DNA of 44,864 bases from an uncultured Prevotellaceae bacterium (GCA_900314395.1 OMVB01000024.1:1-44864); one strand, 5' to 3'; counted from the first letter of the stretch, positions 29,899 to 39,214 are shown. A program made the numbers and translations. The notes: generated from the sequence alone by a model not told the origin.

Positions 29899-29946
29899 GT
29901 CATTCTGGACAACTTCTTCTGTCATTCTGAGCGAAGCGAAGAATCT
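29899..29946. repeat. Dispersed CATTCTGAGCGAAGCGAAGAATC-type repeat
   Basis: A partial copy (TGTCATTCTGGAC, 29899-29911) is followed by a full copy at 29921-29946. The full copy is an imperfect palindrome whose ATTCT/AGAAT ends flank GAGCGAAGCGA. This motif is known as a high-copy intergenic repeat in many bacterial genomes. Here it overlaps the stop codon of the cardiolipin synthase gene (29945-29947). Confidence 0.65.
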
Positions 29947-31399
29947 ACAGCTGTGAAGCAAACAGACGTATAATATTCATCTTTATTTTCCGGCCCACCG
30001 GGATATGCTCCCAATCCTGGAACTTAATCTCTTCCGATATCTCCAGGTCCTTCATGAAAATCTCTTTGCAGCGGAGCGCCGTCTCTTTGTCGTAAAGATA
30101 GGTATTCACCTCATAGTTAATGTTGAGGCTGCGGTTGTCGATGTTGGCCGTACCAACGCTGGACAGGTAATCATCGGCAACAAAAGTCTTTGAATGGATG
30201 AATCCGCCGCCCCTTTCATAAATCTTGATTCCGGCCTTCAGGCACTCCTTGTAGTATGATTTGACCGCCGGCCCCATGAAGAAATTCTCCGATTCCGCCG
30301 GCACCATCACCCTTACATCCACTCCGCTAAGCGCCGATGTCTTTAAGGCCTCGAGCACGCTCTCCGGGGGAACGAAGTACGGCGTCTGGATCCAGATGTA
30401 ATCCCTGGCATGCTGGATGGCCCACAGGTAGGCGAATTGCAGCCTGGGCCATGAAGAATCCGGCTCGTCAGGCGTTATCTGCATGGGTTTGTTGATGAGC
30501 GTGCCGGGTACCGTAACGTCGCTGCTGCTGTGATACTCCTCCGGGAAGAAATACTCCGGGTTATGGTCCAGTTCCCCGCCGGAGGTCATCCAGGAGTCCA
30601 GGAAGATATGCTGGAGCGATGCAACTGCGGGCCCTATAATCCTAAGGTGGGTATCCCTCCACTTTGTAAAATACCTGTCCTTGATATTCATTCCGCCGGT
30701 ATAGCCGATGCGGCCGTCTATAACGACTATCTTCCTGTGGTTCCGATAGTTAAGGCGGGTGATAATCCTGAGCGGATGGAATCTTGGATTATAGAAACGC
30801 ACCAGTTCCACGCCGGCCTTTCGCATTTCGTTGTAGAAACTGCGCTTAGTGTCGTAGTTGGCCACATTTTCATGCAGGATGCGCACTTTGATACCCTCGC
30901 GGGCCTTGGTCATAAGCGCTTCTTTCACGGCCTGCCCGCTGACATCGTTCCCGAACAGGTAATACTGGAAGTGGATGTATTCCTTTGCCTGGCGGATATC
31001 GTTCAGGAGGGCCTCCAGCTTGCGTGGCCCGTAAGTTATAATCTCTACGTCATTGTTGTCGGTAACGCCCGGGAGCATCTTGCCGGCAAGCAGTTTCACA
31101 AACGGCCTGTAGCCGTCTTCAACCATCGACTCATCGCCACGGAGGAGTTTGTCTATGCGGTCTCCGCTCCGCTGGGCGAACCAGTCGGCGTAGCGTTTAT
31201 GCTTCTTCAGGAAGTATTTGCGATGCCTGTAATTGATTCCGAACATCAGATACAGGATCAGTCCCACCACCGGAAGCACGGAAATTGTTATCAGCCACAG
31301 AAGCTTGCGGTCTGCGTCGCCGTCATCGGTCAGTATGAGTATAAATGCACCGATGATAATCAGTGCAATCAATATGGGTATGAAGAGACTGAAGCTCAT
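29945..31399 (-). CDS. cls: Cardiolipin synthase (phospholipase D family)
   Basis: 484 residues. Two N-terminal membrane segments (about 4-24 and 33-54) precede two phospholipase D domains with complete HKD motifs, HRKIVVIDG (His221, Lys223, Asp228) and HSKTFVADD (His402, Lys404, Asp409). ClsA-type enzymes join two phosphatidylglycerol molecules to form cardiolipin at the inner membrane. It starts 11 bases after rpoN and is the last gene of a four-gene operon. Normal length. The precise donor lipid is inferred from the family. Confidence 0.92.
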   Translation of the reverse strand: MSFSLFIPILIALIIIGAFILILTDDGDADRKLLWLITISVLPVVGLILYLMFGINYRHRKYFLKKHKRYADWFAQRSGDRIDKLLRGDESMVEDGYRPFVKLLAGKMLPGVTDNNDVEIITYGPRKLEALLNDIRQAKEYIHFQYYLFGNDVSGQAVKEALMTKAREGIKVRILHENVANYDTKRSFYNEMRKAGVELVRFYNPRFHPLRIITRLNYRNHRKIVVIDGRIGYTGGMNIKDRYFTKWRDTHLRIIGPAVASLQHIFLDSWMTSGGELDHNPEYFFPEEYHSSSDVTVPGTLINKPMQITPDEPDSSWPRLQFAYLWAIQHARDYIWIQTPYFVPPESVLEALKTSALSGVDVRVMVPAESENFFMGPAVKSYYKECLKAGIKIYERGGGFIHSKTFVADDYLSSVGTANIDNRSLNINYEVNTYLYDKETALRCKEIFMKDLEISEEIKFQDWEHIPVGRKIKMNIIRLFASQL

Positions 31400-31410
31400 A
31401 AGCCCCTGTG

Positions 31411-32823
31411 TTACAGTTCTTTCCTGAGTCTGGCTTTTGGAATTCCCAGCTGTTCACGGTACTTGGCTATGGTTCTTCTGGCAACCTTGTATCCCTTGCT
31501 TTCCATCTCTGATACAAGCTGGTCGTCTGTGAGCGGCTTGTGCTTGTCCTCACCGTCTACGCACTCCTGAAGCACCTTCTTGAGCTCGCGGGTGGATACC
31601 TCCTCTCCTTCCTGGTTCTCCAGGCCTTCGGAGAAGAAGTACTTGAGCGGGAAAATTCCGAAGTGTGTCTCTATGTACTTGCTGTTTACAACCCTGGATA
31701 TGGTGGAGATGTCAAAGCCGGTTTTTTCTGCGATGTCTTTCAGTACCATCGGTTTAAGATTGGACTCGTCTCCTGTCTGGAAGTAGGTCTCCTGGTAGTC
31801 TACGATAGCCTGCATTGTGTTCATCAGGGTGTTGTGACGCTGCTTCAGGGCCTCTACGAACCATTTGGCGGAGTCCATCTTCTGCTTGACAAAGGTGGCG
31901 GCTTCTTTCTTCTGCCGTTCTGTGGAACCGGCGGCTTCCATGAGAAGCTCTGCGTATTTCTTGTTCACCCGGATTTCCGGGAGGGAGAAGCGCGGCATCG
32001 TCAGGTTCAGCTGCCCGTTGTCGTAGGTGAGAACGAAGTCCGGGACAATCTGCTGCGCCTGGTCGTTGTAGGAATCGTCCACCTGTCCGCCGGGCGCCGG
32101 GTTCAGCTTCACGATTTTGGCGGTTGCCTTCTTAAGCTGTTCCTCTGACAGCCCCAGGCGGCTCATAATCCTGTGGAAATGGCGGTTGGAGAAGTCCTGG
32201 AAGCAGTTTGTCAGAATCTTGGTGGCGTTGACGGTGGACTCGTCCTGCTTAAGGTTTGCAAGTTGCAGCAGCAGGCACTCCCTGAGGTCCCTTGCACCCA
32301 CGCCAGTGGGCTCGAACTCCTGGATAATCCCGAGCATCTGCAAAACTTCCTCCTCTGTGGTCTCAATGTTTGCGCGGAAGGCCATGTCGTCCACGAGGTT
32401 TTCGATGTCGCGGCGCAGATAGCCGTCATCGTCAAGACTGCCGATGATGAAAGCTGCAACCGCGTGCTGGTGCTTGTCCAGGTTCCTGAAGCCAAGCTGT
32501 TCCATAAGCGACTGGGTGAAGCTCTGCTTGACGGAGAAGGTATTGTACTGCGGACGCTCGTCCTTGCCGTAATTGTTTACGTGAAGGCGGTAAGAGGGGA
32601 TGGGATCGTCCTCATTGATTTCGCTCAGGGAAACATCGCGGGTATCTTCCTCGTCGGAGTCGCTCTTTTCTGCCGGGGAATCATCCAGAACGGGATTCTC
32701 CTCAAGCTCTTTGCGGATGCGCTGCTCCAGCTCAAGGACAGGAAGCTCGATTATTTTGATTGTCTGGATCTGAAGTGGAGAGAGCTTCTGTTGTTGCTTC
32801 AGACCTAATTCCTGTTTGAGCAT
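31411..32823 (-). CDS. rpoN: RNA polymerase sigma-54 factor
   Basis: 470 residues. The Gln-rich region I (LGLKQQQKLSPLQIQTIKII) contacts activators. An acidic region II (about 42-75) follows, then the core-binding domain, a DNA-binding HTH (KDIAEKTGFDISTISRVVNS), and the terminal RpoN box ARRTIAKYRE near residues 446-455. Sigma-54 directs transcription from -24/-12 promoters and needs AAA+ activators, none of which is encoded in this window. It starts 1 base after the SPOR gene stop, indicating tight coupling. Confidence 0.97.
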   Translation of the reverse strand: MLKQELGLKQQQKLSPLQIQTIKIIELPVLELEQRIRKELEENPVLDDSPAEKSDSDEEDTRDVSLSEINEDDPIPSYRLHVNNYGKDERPQYNTFSVKQSFTQSLMEQLGFRNLDKHQHAVAAFIIGSLDDDGYLRRDIENLVDDMAFRANIETTEEEVLQMLGIIQEFEPTGVGARDLRECLLLQLANLKQDESTVNATKILTNCFQDFSNRHFHRIMSRLGLSEEQLKKATAKIVKLNPAPGGQVDDSYNDQAQQIVPDFVLTYDNGQLNLTMPRFSLPEIRVNKKYAELLMEAAGSTERQKKEAATFVKQKMDSAKWFVEALKQRHNTLMNTMQAIVDYQETYFQTGDESNLKPMVLKDIAEKTGFDISTISRVVNSKYIETHFGIFPLKYFFSEGLENQEGEEVSTRELKKVLQECVDGEDKHKPLTDDQLVSEMESKGYKVARRTIAKYREQLGIPKARLRKEL

Positions 32824-32824
32824 C

Positions 32825-33406
32825 TCAGAGTTGCGGTGTTTCTATTCTTATGGTATCGGTTACAAAGGTGTGTACCCTGTCTGCGGCCGGATAGTTGATA
32901 TTTTCCTTAACGATGAAAGCCGCAGGGAACTGGTTTTTAAGGGAGCGCAGCAGTACCATGGCCTCTGACTTCGTGCGGAAGTCTCCCACGGTCACCTTGA
33001 AGAACGGGCTTTGGTAGGTCCTGTATGCCGGAATGCCCAGATAACTCTTTAGGAAGGTGTTCATTGCTGTTTCCGATGCCGCCCTTGCGGTCTGTTTGTT
33101 GTCGAAGAAAATCCTTACCCTGTAGCCGGGGATAACTCTGTCCTTGTTGCGGCCGATGAATTTGTTCAGGCCCTCTGTGGTTCTGGGGCTCTGGTTTATG
33201 TTGACATCGGCGGCGTTGCCTTTGGAGCGGGAGGGCATCGCATTCAGGATTGAGATGCCCACAAGGGTGGAATCGACGGCATCGGCCATCCTGTAAATGA
33301 TTGTGTCACGGACCGATGTCTGTTCGCTGATTTCCTGTGCGCACAGGCGGCCTCCGCAGAGAACGGCGGCTGCAAAAAGAGCTATGGCAAGTACGATTCT
33401 TTTCAT
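32825..33406 (-). CDS. SPOR-domain periplasmic protein
   Basis: 193 residues with a Sec signal peptide cleaved after about residue 23 (GGRLCAQ). The middle region is low in recognisable features. A C-terminal SPOR-like domain at about 95-175 includes GYRVRIFFDNKQTARAASET, FFKVTVGDFRTKSEAMVLL and FIVKENINYP. SPOR domains bind denuded peptidoglycan glycan strands. The gene is in an operon with a LEA-like lipoprotein upstream (3-base gap) and rpoN downstream, so a cell-envelope role is likely. Confidence 0.8.
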   Translation of the reverse strand: MKRIVLAIALFAAAVLCGGRLCAQEISEQTSVRDTIIYRMADAVDSTLVGISILNAMPSRSKGNAADVNINQSPRTTEGLNKFIGRNKDRVIPGYRVRIFFDNKQTARAASETAMNTFLKSYLGIPAYRTYQSPFFKVTVGDFRTKSEAMVLLRSLKNQFPAAFIVKENINYPAADRVHTFVTDTIRIETPQL

Positions 33407-33409
33407 GTC

Positions 33410-33880
33410 CTATTTCTTCATAAAGCGTTTGACCGGGACACTTTTGAAGGCGAAGGATTTTGATATGCCTTTTACCTTTGCCTTGGCAGATATGTCCGTA
33501 GTCATGTTCTCCGATGACAGGCCGGGCAGCGATGCCAGCACGTCCATGATGGATTTTGACGGGTCCAGTTCCAGTATGCAGGAACAATGGTAGGTCTTCG
33601 TGCTTTTTGCGGACAATGTTATCGGGTCCATCGTATAGTGTATGAAAGGTTCCCCGTTGTAGTACAGTACGCCGGTAATGTCCTTAAGGGTTACTTTCAT
33701 GGACGGATTCTCCAATTCCAATGCCAAATTGGCCTGGAGAGAGCGCAAACCGCGCAGGGCAACGGATTCAAGTGACCACGAAGTAGCCCTTATTTCCTTG
33801 AGCTTCTTGTAGTTGCATCCGCTTGCCAGGAGCAGCAGCACCAGCGCTGCAAGTATTGCTGTAATCCGTCTGTTTCTCAT
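33410..33880 (-). CDS. LEA-like lipoprotein
   Basis: 156 residues from the ATG at 33880. The frame stays open far upstream but only overlaps miaB, so it is not taken further. The signal peptide ends in lipobox Cys22 (LASGC). The mature part (SWSLESVALRGLRSLQANLA, LELENPSMKVTLKDITGVLYY, then a second beta-rich half) has the N-P-containing strand pattern of the LEA-14/WHy-type fold. The molecular function is unknown. It is the first gene of the operon that continues into the SPOR gene, rpoN and cls. A TATCTTTG -7 box lies at 33903-33910. Confidence 0.8.
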   Translation of the reverse strand: MRNRRITAILAALVLLLLASGCNYKKLKEIRATSWSLESVALRGLRSLQANLALELENPSMKVTLKDITGVLYYNGEPFIHYTMDPITLSAKSTKTYHCSCILELDPSKSIMDVLASLPGLSSENMTTDISAKAKVKGISKSFAFKSVPVKRFMKK

Positions 33881-33902
33881 AGCCGTAGTGGGCTTTGACT
33901 TA

Positions 33903-33910
33903 CAAAGATA
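33903..33910 (-). promoter_or_regulatory. Putative -7 element of the LEA-SPOR-rpoN-cls operon
   Basis: TATCTTTG on the minus strand, 22 bases upstream of the lipoprotein ATG. It forms one arm of a perfect 9-bp inverted repeat (33903-33911 with 33921-33929) shared with the divergent miaB promoter. No clear -33 TTTG is found. Confidence 0.6.
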
Positions 33911-33921
33911 CGAAAATTTTG

Positions 33922-33929
33922 TATCTTTG
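33922..33929 (+). promoter_or_regulatory. Putative -7 element of miaB
   Basis: TATCTTTG, 29 bases upstream of the miaB ATG. An upstream TTTG (33894-33897) is 24 bases away, longer than the usual 19, so the -33 assignment is doubtful while the -7 is exact. Confidence 0.6.
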
Positions 33930-33958
33930 CCACCGCTTATAACAGAGCACCTGAAAAA

Positions 33959-35284
33959 ATGGGAAGAAAAAAGCTTTACATAGAGACTTACGGCTGCCAG
34001 ATGAACGTAAGTGACACGGAGGTTATTTTTGCGATTATGGCCGGTCGCGGCTATGACCGTACGGAAGATATCACCGATGCCGATATTATCCTTGCCAACA
34101 CCTGCTCCATCAGGGACAACGCGGAGCAGAGGATTCACGGACGCATAGAGCAGTTCGCAAAAGAGAAGAAGCAGCGCCCCGGCGTGATTGTGGGTATTGT
34201 GGGCTGTATGGCGGAACGCCTGAAGGAGGCCCTGCTGGATTCCGGGAAAGTGGACATTGTAGCCGGTCCGGATTCTTACCGCAACCTTCCGACTCTTGTA
34301 GATGCGGTGCGTCCCGGTCATCCGCAGATAGACGTAATGCTCTCACATGAAGAGACTTACGCCGATATTTCCCCGGTGCGCATGGATAAGAACGGCGTGT
34401 CTGCCTTTGTCTCCATCATGCGTGGCTGCAACAATGTCTGCTCTTACTGCGTGGTGCCTTATACACGCGGAGCTGAGCGCAGCCGCGACCCGCGCACGAT
34501 TGTCCGCGAGGTATGTGAGCTGCATGCCGCAGGTTATAAAGAGGTCACCCTGCTTGGCCAGAATGTGGATTCTTATTTTTGGAAGTCCAAGGAAGGTACG
34601 GTAGATTTTGCCGACCTCCTTGCCATGGTTGCCGATGTCAGCCCGGAGCTTCGCGTTCGCTTTTCCACATCGCATCCCAAGGATATCAGTGACAAACTTA
34701 TAGAGACGATGGCTTCAAGGTCCAATATCTGCCGGTGCATACATCTTCCTGTCCAGTCCGGAAGCGACCGTATGCTGGAGAAAATGCGCCGCCGCTATAG
34801 CCGTGAGTGGTATCTTGGCCGCGTTGCCAAGATTCGCAAGGAGATGCCGGACTGCGCCATTACAACGGATATTATCGCAGGCTTCTGCTCAGAGACAGAG
34901 GAAGATCACAGGGATACTCTTAGCATAATGGAAGAGGTTGGCTACGATTACGCCTATATGTTCCAGTATTCCGAGCGTCCCGGCACTCTTGCCGCAAGGA
35001 ATTATCCGGATGATGTTCCCCCGGAGGTCAAGACCCGCCGCCTTAATGAGATTATTGAGCTTCAGAACCGCCTTGGCCTGGAGAGCAACAAGCGCGACGT
35101 TGGCAAAACTTTCACTGTCCTTGTAGAGGGGCCGTCCAAGCGCAATGCGGACGAGCTTTGCGGGCGTGCATCAAACAACAAGATGTGTGTTTTCCCGGAC
35201 AAGGTTCACAAAGCCGGAGACTACGTTAACGTAGAGGTTTTGTCATGTACTTCCGCCACCCTGATCTGTAAACTGACAAGGTAG
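33959..35284 (+). CDS. miaB: tRNA-2-methylthio-N6-dimethylallyladenosine synthase MiaB
   Basis: 441 residues. The N-terminal MTTase domain has cluster ligands Cys13, Cys49 and Cys83 (YGCQMN, NTCSIR, GCMAER). The radical SAM motif is CNNVCSYC (Cys157, 161, 164), followed by VVPYTRG. A C-terminal TRAM domain (VGKTFTVLVEGPSKRN onward) binds tRNA. It adds a methylthio group to i6A37 in tRNAs reading UNN codons. It is single-gene, divergent from the rpoN operon, and ends at a strong inverted repeat. Confidence 0.97.
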   Translation: MGRKKLYIETYGCQMNVSDTEVIFAIMAGRGYDRTEDITDADIILANTCSIRDNAEQRIHGRIEQFAKEKKQRPGVIVGIVGCMAERLKEALLDSGKVDIVAGPDSYRNLPTLVDAVRPGHPQIDVMLSHEETYADISPVRMDKNGVSAFVSIMRGCNNVCSYCVVPYTRGAERSRDPRTIVREVCELHAAGYKEVTLLGQNVDSYFWKSKEGTVDFADLLAMVADVSPELRVRFSTSHPKDISDKLIETMASRSNICRCIHLPVQSGSDRMLEKMRRRYSREWYLGRVAKIRKEMPDCAITTDIIAGFCSETEEDHRDTLSIMEEVGYDYAYMFQYSERPGTLAARNYPDDVPPEVKTRRLNEIIELQNRLGLESNKRDVGKTFTVLVEGPSKRNADELCGRASNNKMCVFPDKVHKAGDYVNVEVLSCTSATLICKLTR

Positions 35285-35306
35285 TCCGTATATTTTCTGT
35301 ATATAC

Positions 35307-35363
35307 AATCAGTCCTTTCAAAACCCATGGACCCTTATTTTACGGGTTTTGAAAGGACTGATT
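35307..35363. terminator. Bidirectional terminator, 20-bp perfect stem
   Basis: A 20-base inverted repeat without mismatch (35307-35326 with 35344-35363) has a 17-base loop. It lies in the 128-base gap between convergent miaB and upp. AT-rich flanks on both sides fit termination in both directions. The stem is unusually long, so a small palindromic insertion is an alternative. Confidence 0.75.
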
Positions 35364-35412
35364 ATATTTAAAAAGAATGTATATTCTAAAACCGGTTGTA
35401 ACCAGTTGTTAA

Positions 35413-36066
35413 TCAGAGTTTTTCACCGAAGGCGAGGTCTCCGGCGTCTCCAAGGCCGGGAACAATGTAGGAGTGGCTTGTAAGCTCCTCGTCAATAGCT
35501 GCCGTCCAGAGGGTAATCTCGTCAGAAAGCAAATGCTTCTTAAGGTAATCCACTGCAAAAGCACTTGCGATAGGGCATACAAGGTGGGTATGCTTGGGTT
35601 TGCCATCCTCGCTCAACTTGTTGTAAGCGACTTCGATTGATGCACCCGTAGCCAGCATCGTATCTGCCAGAATCAGAATCTTTCCGCCAAGAAGGGGAGA
35701 TGTAGCGTATTCAATCTGGATATGGAAATCGTCCCCTTTGTCGTACTTCCTGTATGCGGCAATGAAGGCGTTCTCTGCATCGTCAAAGACATCCAGGATG
35801 CCTTTGTGCAGCGGCAGGCCGGCACGCAGGATGGTAGAAGCCACAACCTTGTCGTCAAGAGTTGGAACACTCGCTATTCCAAGAGGGGTCTCCACCTCTT
35901 TTACACTGTAATTGAGAGTTTTGCTGATCTCGTATCCGAAGATGCAGCCGATTCGCTCCAGGTTTGTGCGGAAGCGGAGGCGGTCTTTCTGGATAATTCT
36001 GTCACGGAGTTGTGCAACGTAGTTGTTGAGGGTAGAGTTGGTCTCTCCAAGATTGATGACTTTCAT
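35413..36066 (-). CDS. upp: Uracil phosphoribosyltransferase
   Basis: 217 residues from the chosen start MKVINLGETNSTLN, the usual beginning of the family. The frame also allows an earlier ATG at 36114 that would add 16 residues. The PRPP-binding loop is ILADTMLATGASIEVAY, and the C-terminal uracil-binding segment is YIVPGLGDAGDLAFGEKL. It makes UMP from uracil and PRPP in pyrimidine salvage. It follows the large lipoprotein gene on the same strand by about 65 bases and converges with miaB. Confidence 0.93.
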   Translation of the reverse strand: MKVINLGETNSTLNNYVAQLRDRIIQKDRLRFRTNLERIGCIFGYEISKTLNYSVKEVETPLGIASVPTLDDKVVASTILRAGLPLHKGILDVFDDAENAFIAAYRKYDKGDDFHIQIEYATSPLLGGKILILADTMLATGASIEVAYNKLSEDGKPKHTHLVCPIASAFAVDYLKKHLLSDEITLWTAAIDEELTSHSYIVPGLGDAGDLAFGEKL

Positions 36067-36130
36067 TTTCGGGTCGTTTTTGTTCCGAAAAACAAAATTA
36101 TCAAAAAATTTCATAGAATCAAATTTTTTA

Positions 36131-39100
36131 TTATTGTTTCCAAAGCGGACGGTATATGAAATCCAGTATGTAATAAGAGTATCCGTAGCTGTCAACGGCG
36201 GTATCGTAGTTATAGTGATACATCGTATTGTTGAAGGGCGATTTGCTCACGCTTGTCAGCGCGGAATAGTCCAGCAGCAAGTGCGGATTCTCGTTCCAGG
36301 ACAGGAATGTTGCCATGGAATTATACTTCCCGTAATACTGTTCTATCGAACCGATGTTTATGATATAAGCTTTGTCGCCGATTCTTATCATCCCGGGCCA
36401 TGAGACCTCTTCGAAGACGGTCAAAAGGCCGCTCTGGTCCGGAGCCTCTATCCGGTTGCGGGAACTGTCCACCTCGTCTATATAGTTCCAAAGGCCGCCT
36501 CCAAGGTCGTAGAACGAACCGTTGAAGAAACTGCATTTCACTGCGTTTTTGTCCGCCTTAAGGGCCGTGCGCAGACTTGCCAGGGCAGGTGAAATATCGG
36601 CTCCTGCGATGTCTGTACTGACCTCCGGAGCGTAAGGCGTCAGGTCCAGTACGGCAACCGGGACAGTATGCAGGTAAACCTCCAGATAGCCGGAAGGAAC
36701 GCTTACACTTTGGTTGCAGCGGAAGTTCCTGCAAACTGCGTTAAGAACGTGCCTGCCTGCCGTGAGAGACGTTATGCCGGACGACTTCCCGCTTACAGTA
36801 AGGCTGCCGTCGTTTCCCGGAGTGAAGTCCATGTCTCCTGTTCCTTCTATGGAAATGTAGGAGGCGCCGGCACCCGGGGTGAAACTTACACCCGGGACGG
36901 TCACGCTGTCTCCCTTCCTGACCGCCGTGCTCCAGGAATGGGTAGTATTGAGGCCTGTAAGTACGTGATTTTCAATTGTTCCCAGTTTTACGTCACTGCT
37001 GTTGTAGCCTAACGGCGTCTTAAGGAATACGTCACAAAGTGCTGCTGTAACGTCCGGGGCTGCCTTGGCGGAAACCTGTACGGCATCGGCATAGGTGTTG
37101 CCCAGGCAGCTGACGACAGAACGGCCTCCGGAGCTCAGGAGCGCAACATAAACCTGTGTGCCGTTGTTGCCAAGGAAGGACGATGCCGGCCCGTCGGGGA
37201 AGCTGACCTGCGGCGCCAGCAACGCGTTGTAAAGGGTAGGGGAGAACTTGTCCCCGTAACCCTGGGCGTCGCTGGACGCCACGGTCATGGTGCCGCCATC
37301 AGCAGAAATGTAGTACGGGGAAAGCGTCACCGCGGTACCGTCGGGAGATAAATTGCAAATGTTGGTTCCTGCCCGCAGCCTTGGAGCCTTGATTGAAACA
37401 GGGATGCTTCCGGAGCAGATTTCGGTACCCTGGCTGCTTTTTCCTGTGTACTCCACAAACACGTCTCCGGCCTTCTTGGCCTTAACTATGCAGCTGTTGT
37501 TTCCTGCAGAGCTTGCGTCAATATCTATATAACTGCTGTATTGGCTTGGAACAGAAAAACTTACGCTGCTTACGCTGCCGGTCATGGATGTGGTTTTAAG
37601 CAGTCCCTGCTGGGCTATATAAGCCGGCTCGCGCTCCCACTCCACAACAACGGTTCCGTCGGCGCGGGCCTGGACCGTAACCGTAGCCTGATGCTCTCCG
37701 TCATGAGTCTCAACCGTAACGGGTATGGCTGTGCCGGAGGCAAGCTCCGAGGATGGGGTGAACATCAGGACTCCGGTTTTTTCCTTCCTTCCGCTGTAGT
37801 AAACGGCGGCAGCATCGGCATCGGCGGTCTCAGAGAAAAACACATTTTGCGAAGACGGCTTTATGTATACGTATCTTTTTGTAAATGAAGTGTTTATGCC
37901 AAGAGCTGCCAGCCTTTGCCTGCATGCGTCGGAGATTCGCCAACCGGGAGAAGAATCATAGTCGGACTCGGTGTTATCCGCGCTTCTTACCGTATAATTT
38001 GGAATCAGGAAAAAACTTCCGGTACTGCCCGCCTGTGTAAAAGTGGTGTCGGAAAAGCGCAGCGATGTCCCGGCCGCCTTCCTTACCGGACTGCCCAGCC
38101 GCAGCACCCTGTTGTCCGGTACGTTTAGCTCCGCCTTCCAGTCCTTGATGGCAAATCCGTTTGCAGTGGCAGTAAGAATCACATTGTAGAACGTGTTCCT
38201 TTTGATGTCAAAGTTGGATGTGGTGTTGTCCCCGAGGCAGAACCTGAATGTAATGGTTCCGGTGTCGCCCCAGTCAGTATATGCCGGACTGGACACTGTT
38301 ACTGCCGATTTTTCCACGGCGATGGCCGTTATCTCCCCACATTTTTCCCGCACCTTCGCCGGTGTTTTGCTGTCCGATTCCGTATTCCCCGGCAGCAGGT
38401 TTCCGAACATGTTTTCCGGGACAAAGAAAACGAATGGCTCTGCCGGCGGGATTCCTCCCACTGCCGTTCTGGTTTCCATCGGCAACAGGGCGAAGCGGTC
38501 GGAAACGTTGCTTCCGCCGCCGGAAGCGAAGGGTTTGAAAACCCTGCTTCCCATCGCAGCGCCGCAACTTTGCGTGCCGCCCTGCCCGAGGCCGACTCTC
38601 ACTTTGTCTATAGCATCGGCATCAAAAGACACCGACACTTTGGCCCAAAGTGACTTTACGGGAATGGTTACCTTGCCGTCCGAAAGACCGTCCTGAAGGT
38701 CCAGGCCTGCCGGAGTCATTGACAGAATCTGTCCCGCCCTGTCCGGCCCGAACTCCCTGAGGGTCGCGGTCATGTCATATGCTCCGACTCCGTTTTTCTC
38801 TGTGTTTTCTATTTCTATATACTGCATGTTTTCTTCTTTGTCCGGAAAGGCAATTTTCCCCGCTATGTAACCGGTAACAAGGTAGCAGCTGTACTGTCTT
38901 TCCTTGTTCAGCCGGACAGGTTTCGTGAAGCCGGAAAATTCACCGTCGGCCCGGTCCTGATGCACCAGGACGCCGTTATCGTCATAGATAGCCAAGGCGG
39001 CCCCTATTATTTTGTCCTCCAGGACGTCCACAGTGTTCCGCACCTTGGTCCATATAGTGTTTTCCACGGCAAGGCCGGAAGAGAACAGAAGCTCAACCTC

Positions 39101-39214
39101 TCCGTCACCGGCAGGCCTGTCGTCCGGAATAACCTTGTTTTCTTTCATGCAGGCAAGTGTTGCCAGTGAGGCTGCAATCATGCCTGCGGCCATTTTCAAA
39201 TACCTTTTTCCCAT
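36131..39214 (-). CDS. Large surface lipoprotein, DUF4906/fimbrillin-like
   Basis: About 1027 residues. The signal peptide has lipobox Cys22 (LATLAC). The N-terminal half resembles fimbrillin/DUF4906 proteins of Bacteroidales: an early ELLFSSGLAVEN strand, a KIIGAALAIYDDNGVLVHQ region, FVFFVPENMFGN, and FDIKRNTFYNVILTATANGF about residue 350. Several Ig/BACON-like beta domains follow (about 510-800), then a C-terminal domain rich in Tyr and Trp. No enzyme motif is visible. The ATG at 39214 is preferred over the GTG at 39217; its A overlaps the last base of the radC stop (TGATG), giving translational coupling. Possibly a fimbrial tip component or adhesin, inferred only. Confidence 0.75.
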   Translation of the reverse strand: MGKRYLKMAAGMIAASLATLACMKENKVIPDDRPAGDGEVELLFSSGLAVENTIWTKVRNTVDVLEDKIIGAALAIYDDNGVLVHQDRADGEFSGFTKPVRLNKERQYSCYLVTGYIAGKIAFPDKEENMQYIEIENTEKNGVGAYDMTATLREFGPDRAGQILSMTPAGLDLQDGLSDGKVTIPVKSLWAKVSVSFDADAIDKVRVGLGQGGTQSCGAAMGSRVFKPFASGGGSNVSDRFALLPMETRTAVGGIPPAEPFVFFVPENMFGNLLPGNTESDSKTPAKVREKCGEITAIAVEKSAVTVSSPAYTDWGDTGTITFRFCLGDNTTSNFDIKRNTFYNVILTATANGFAIKDWKAELNVPDNRVLRLGSPVRKAAGTSLRFSDTTFTQAGSTGSFFLIPNYTVRSADNTESDYDSSPGWRISDACRQRLAALGINTSFTKRYVYIKPSSQNVFFSETADADAAAVYYSGRKEKTGVLMFTPSSELASGTAIPVTVETHDGEHQATVTVQARADGTVVVEWEREPAYIAQQGLLKTTSMTGSVSSVSFSVPSQYSSYIDIDASSAGNNSCIVKAKKAGDVFVEYTGKSSQGTEICSGSIPVSIKAPRLRAGTNICNLSPDGTAVTLSPYYISADGGTMTVASSDAQGYGDKFSPTLYNALLAPQVSFPDGPASSFLGNNGTQVYVALLSSGGRSVVSCLGNTYADAVQVSAKAAPDVTAALCDVFLKTPLGYNSSDVKLGTIENHVLTGLNTTHSWSTAVRKGDSVTVPGVSFTPGAGASYISIEGTGDMDFTPGNDGSLTVSGKSSGITSLTAGRHVLNAVCRNFRCNQSVSVPSGYLEVYLHTVPVAVLDLTPYAPEVSTDIAGADISPALASLRTALKADKNAVKCSFFNGSFYDLGGGLWNYIDEVDSSRNRIEAPDQSGLLTVFEEVSWPGMIRIGDKAYIINIGSIEQYYGKYNSMATFLSWNENPHLLLDYSALTSVSKSPFNNTMYHYNYDTAVDSYGYSYYILDFIYRPLWKQ

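Noticed and set aside
33881..34321. Upstream extension of the LEA-like lipoprotein frame
   Set aside because: The frame overlaps miaB antisense, and the signal peptide plus lipobox begin at the ATG at 33880.
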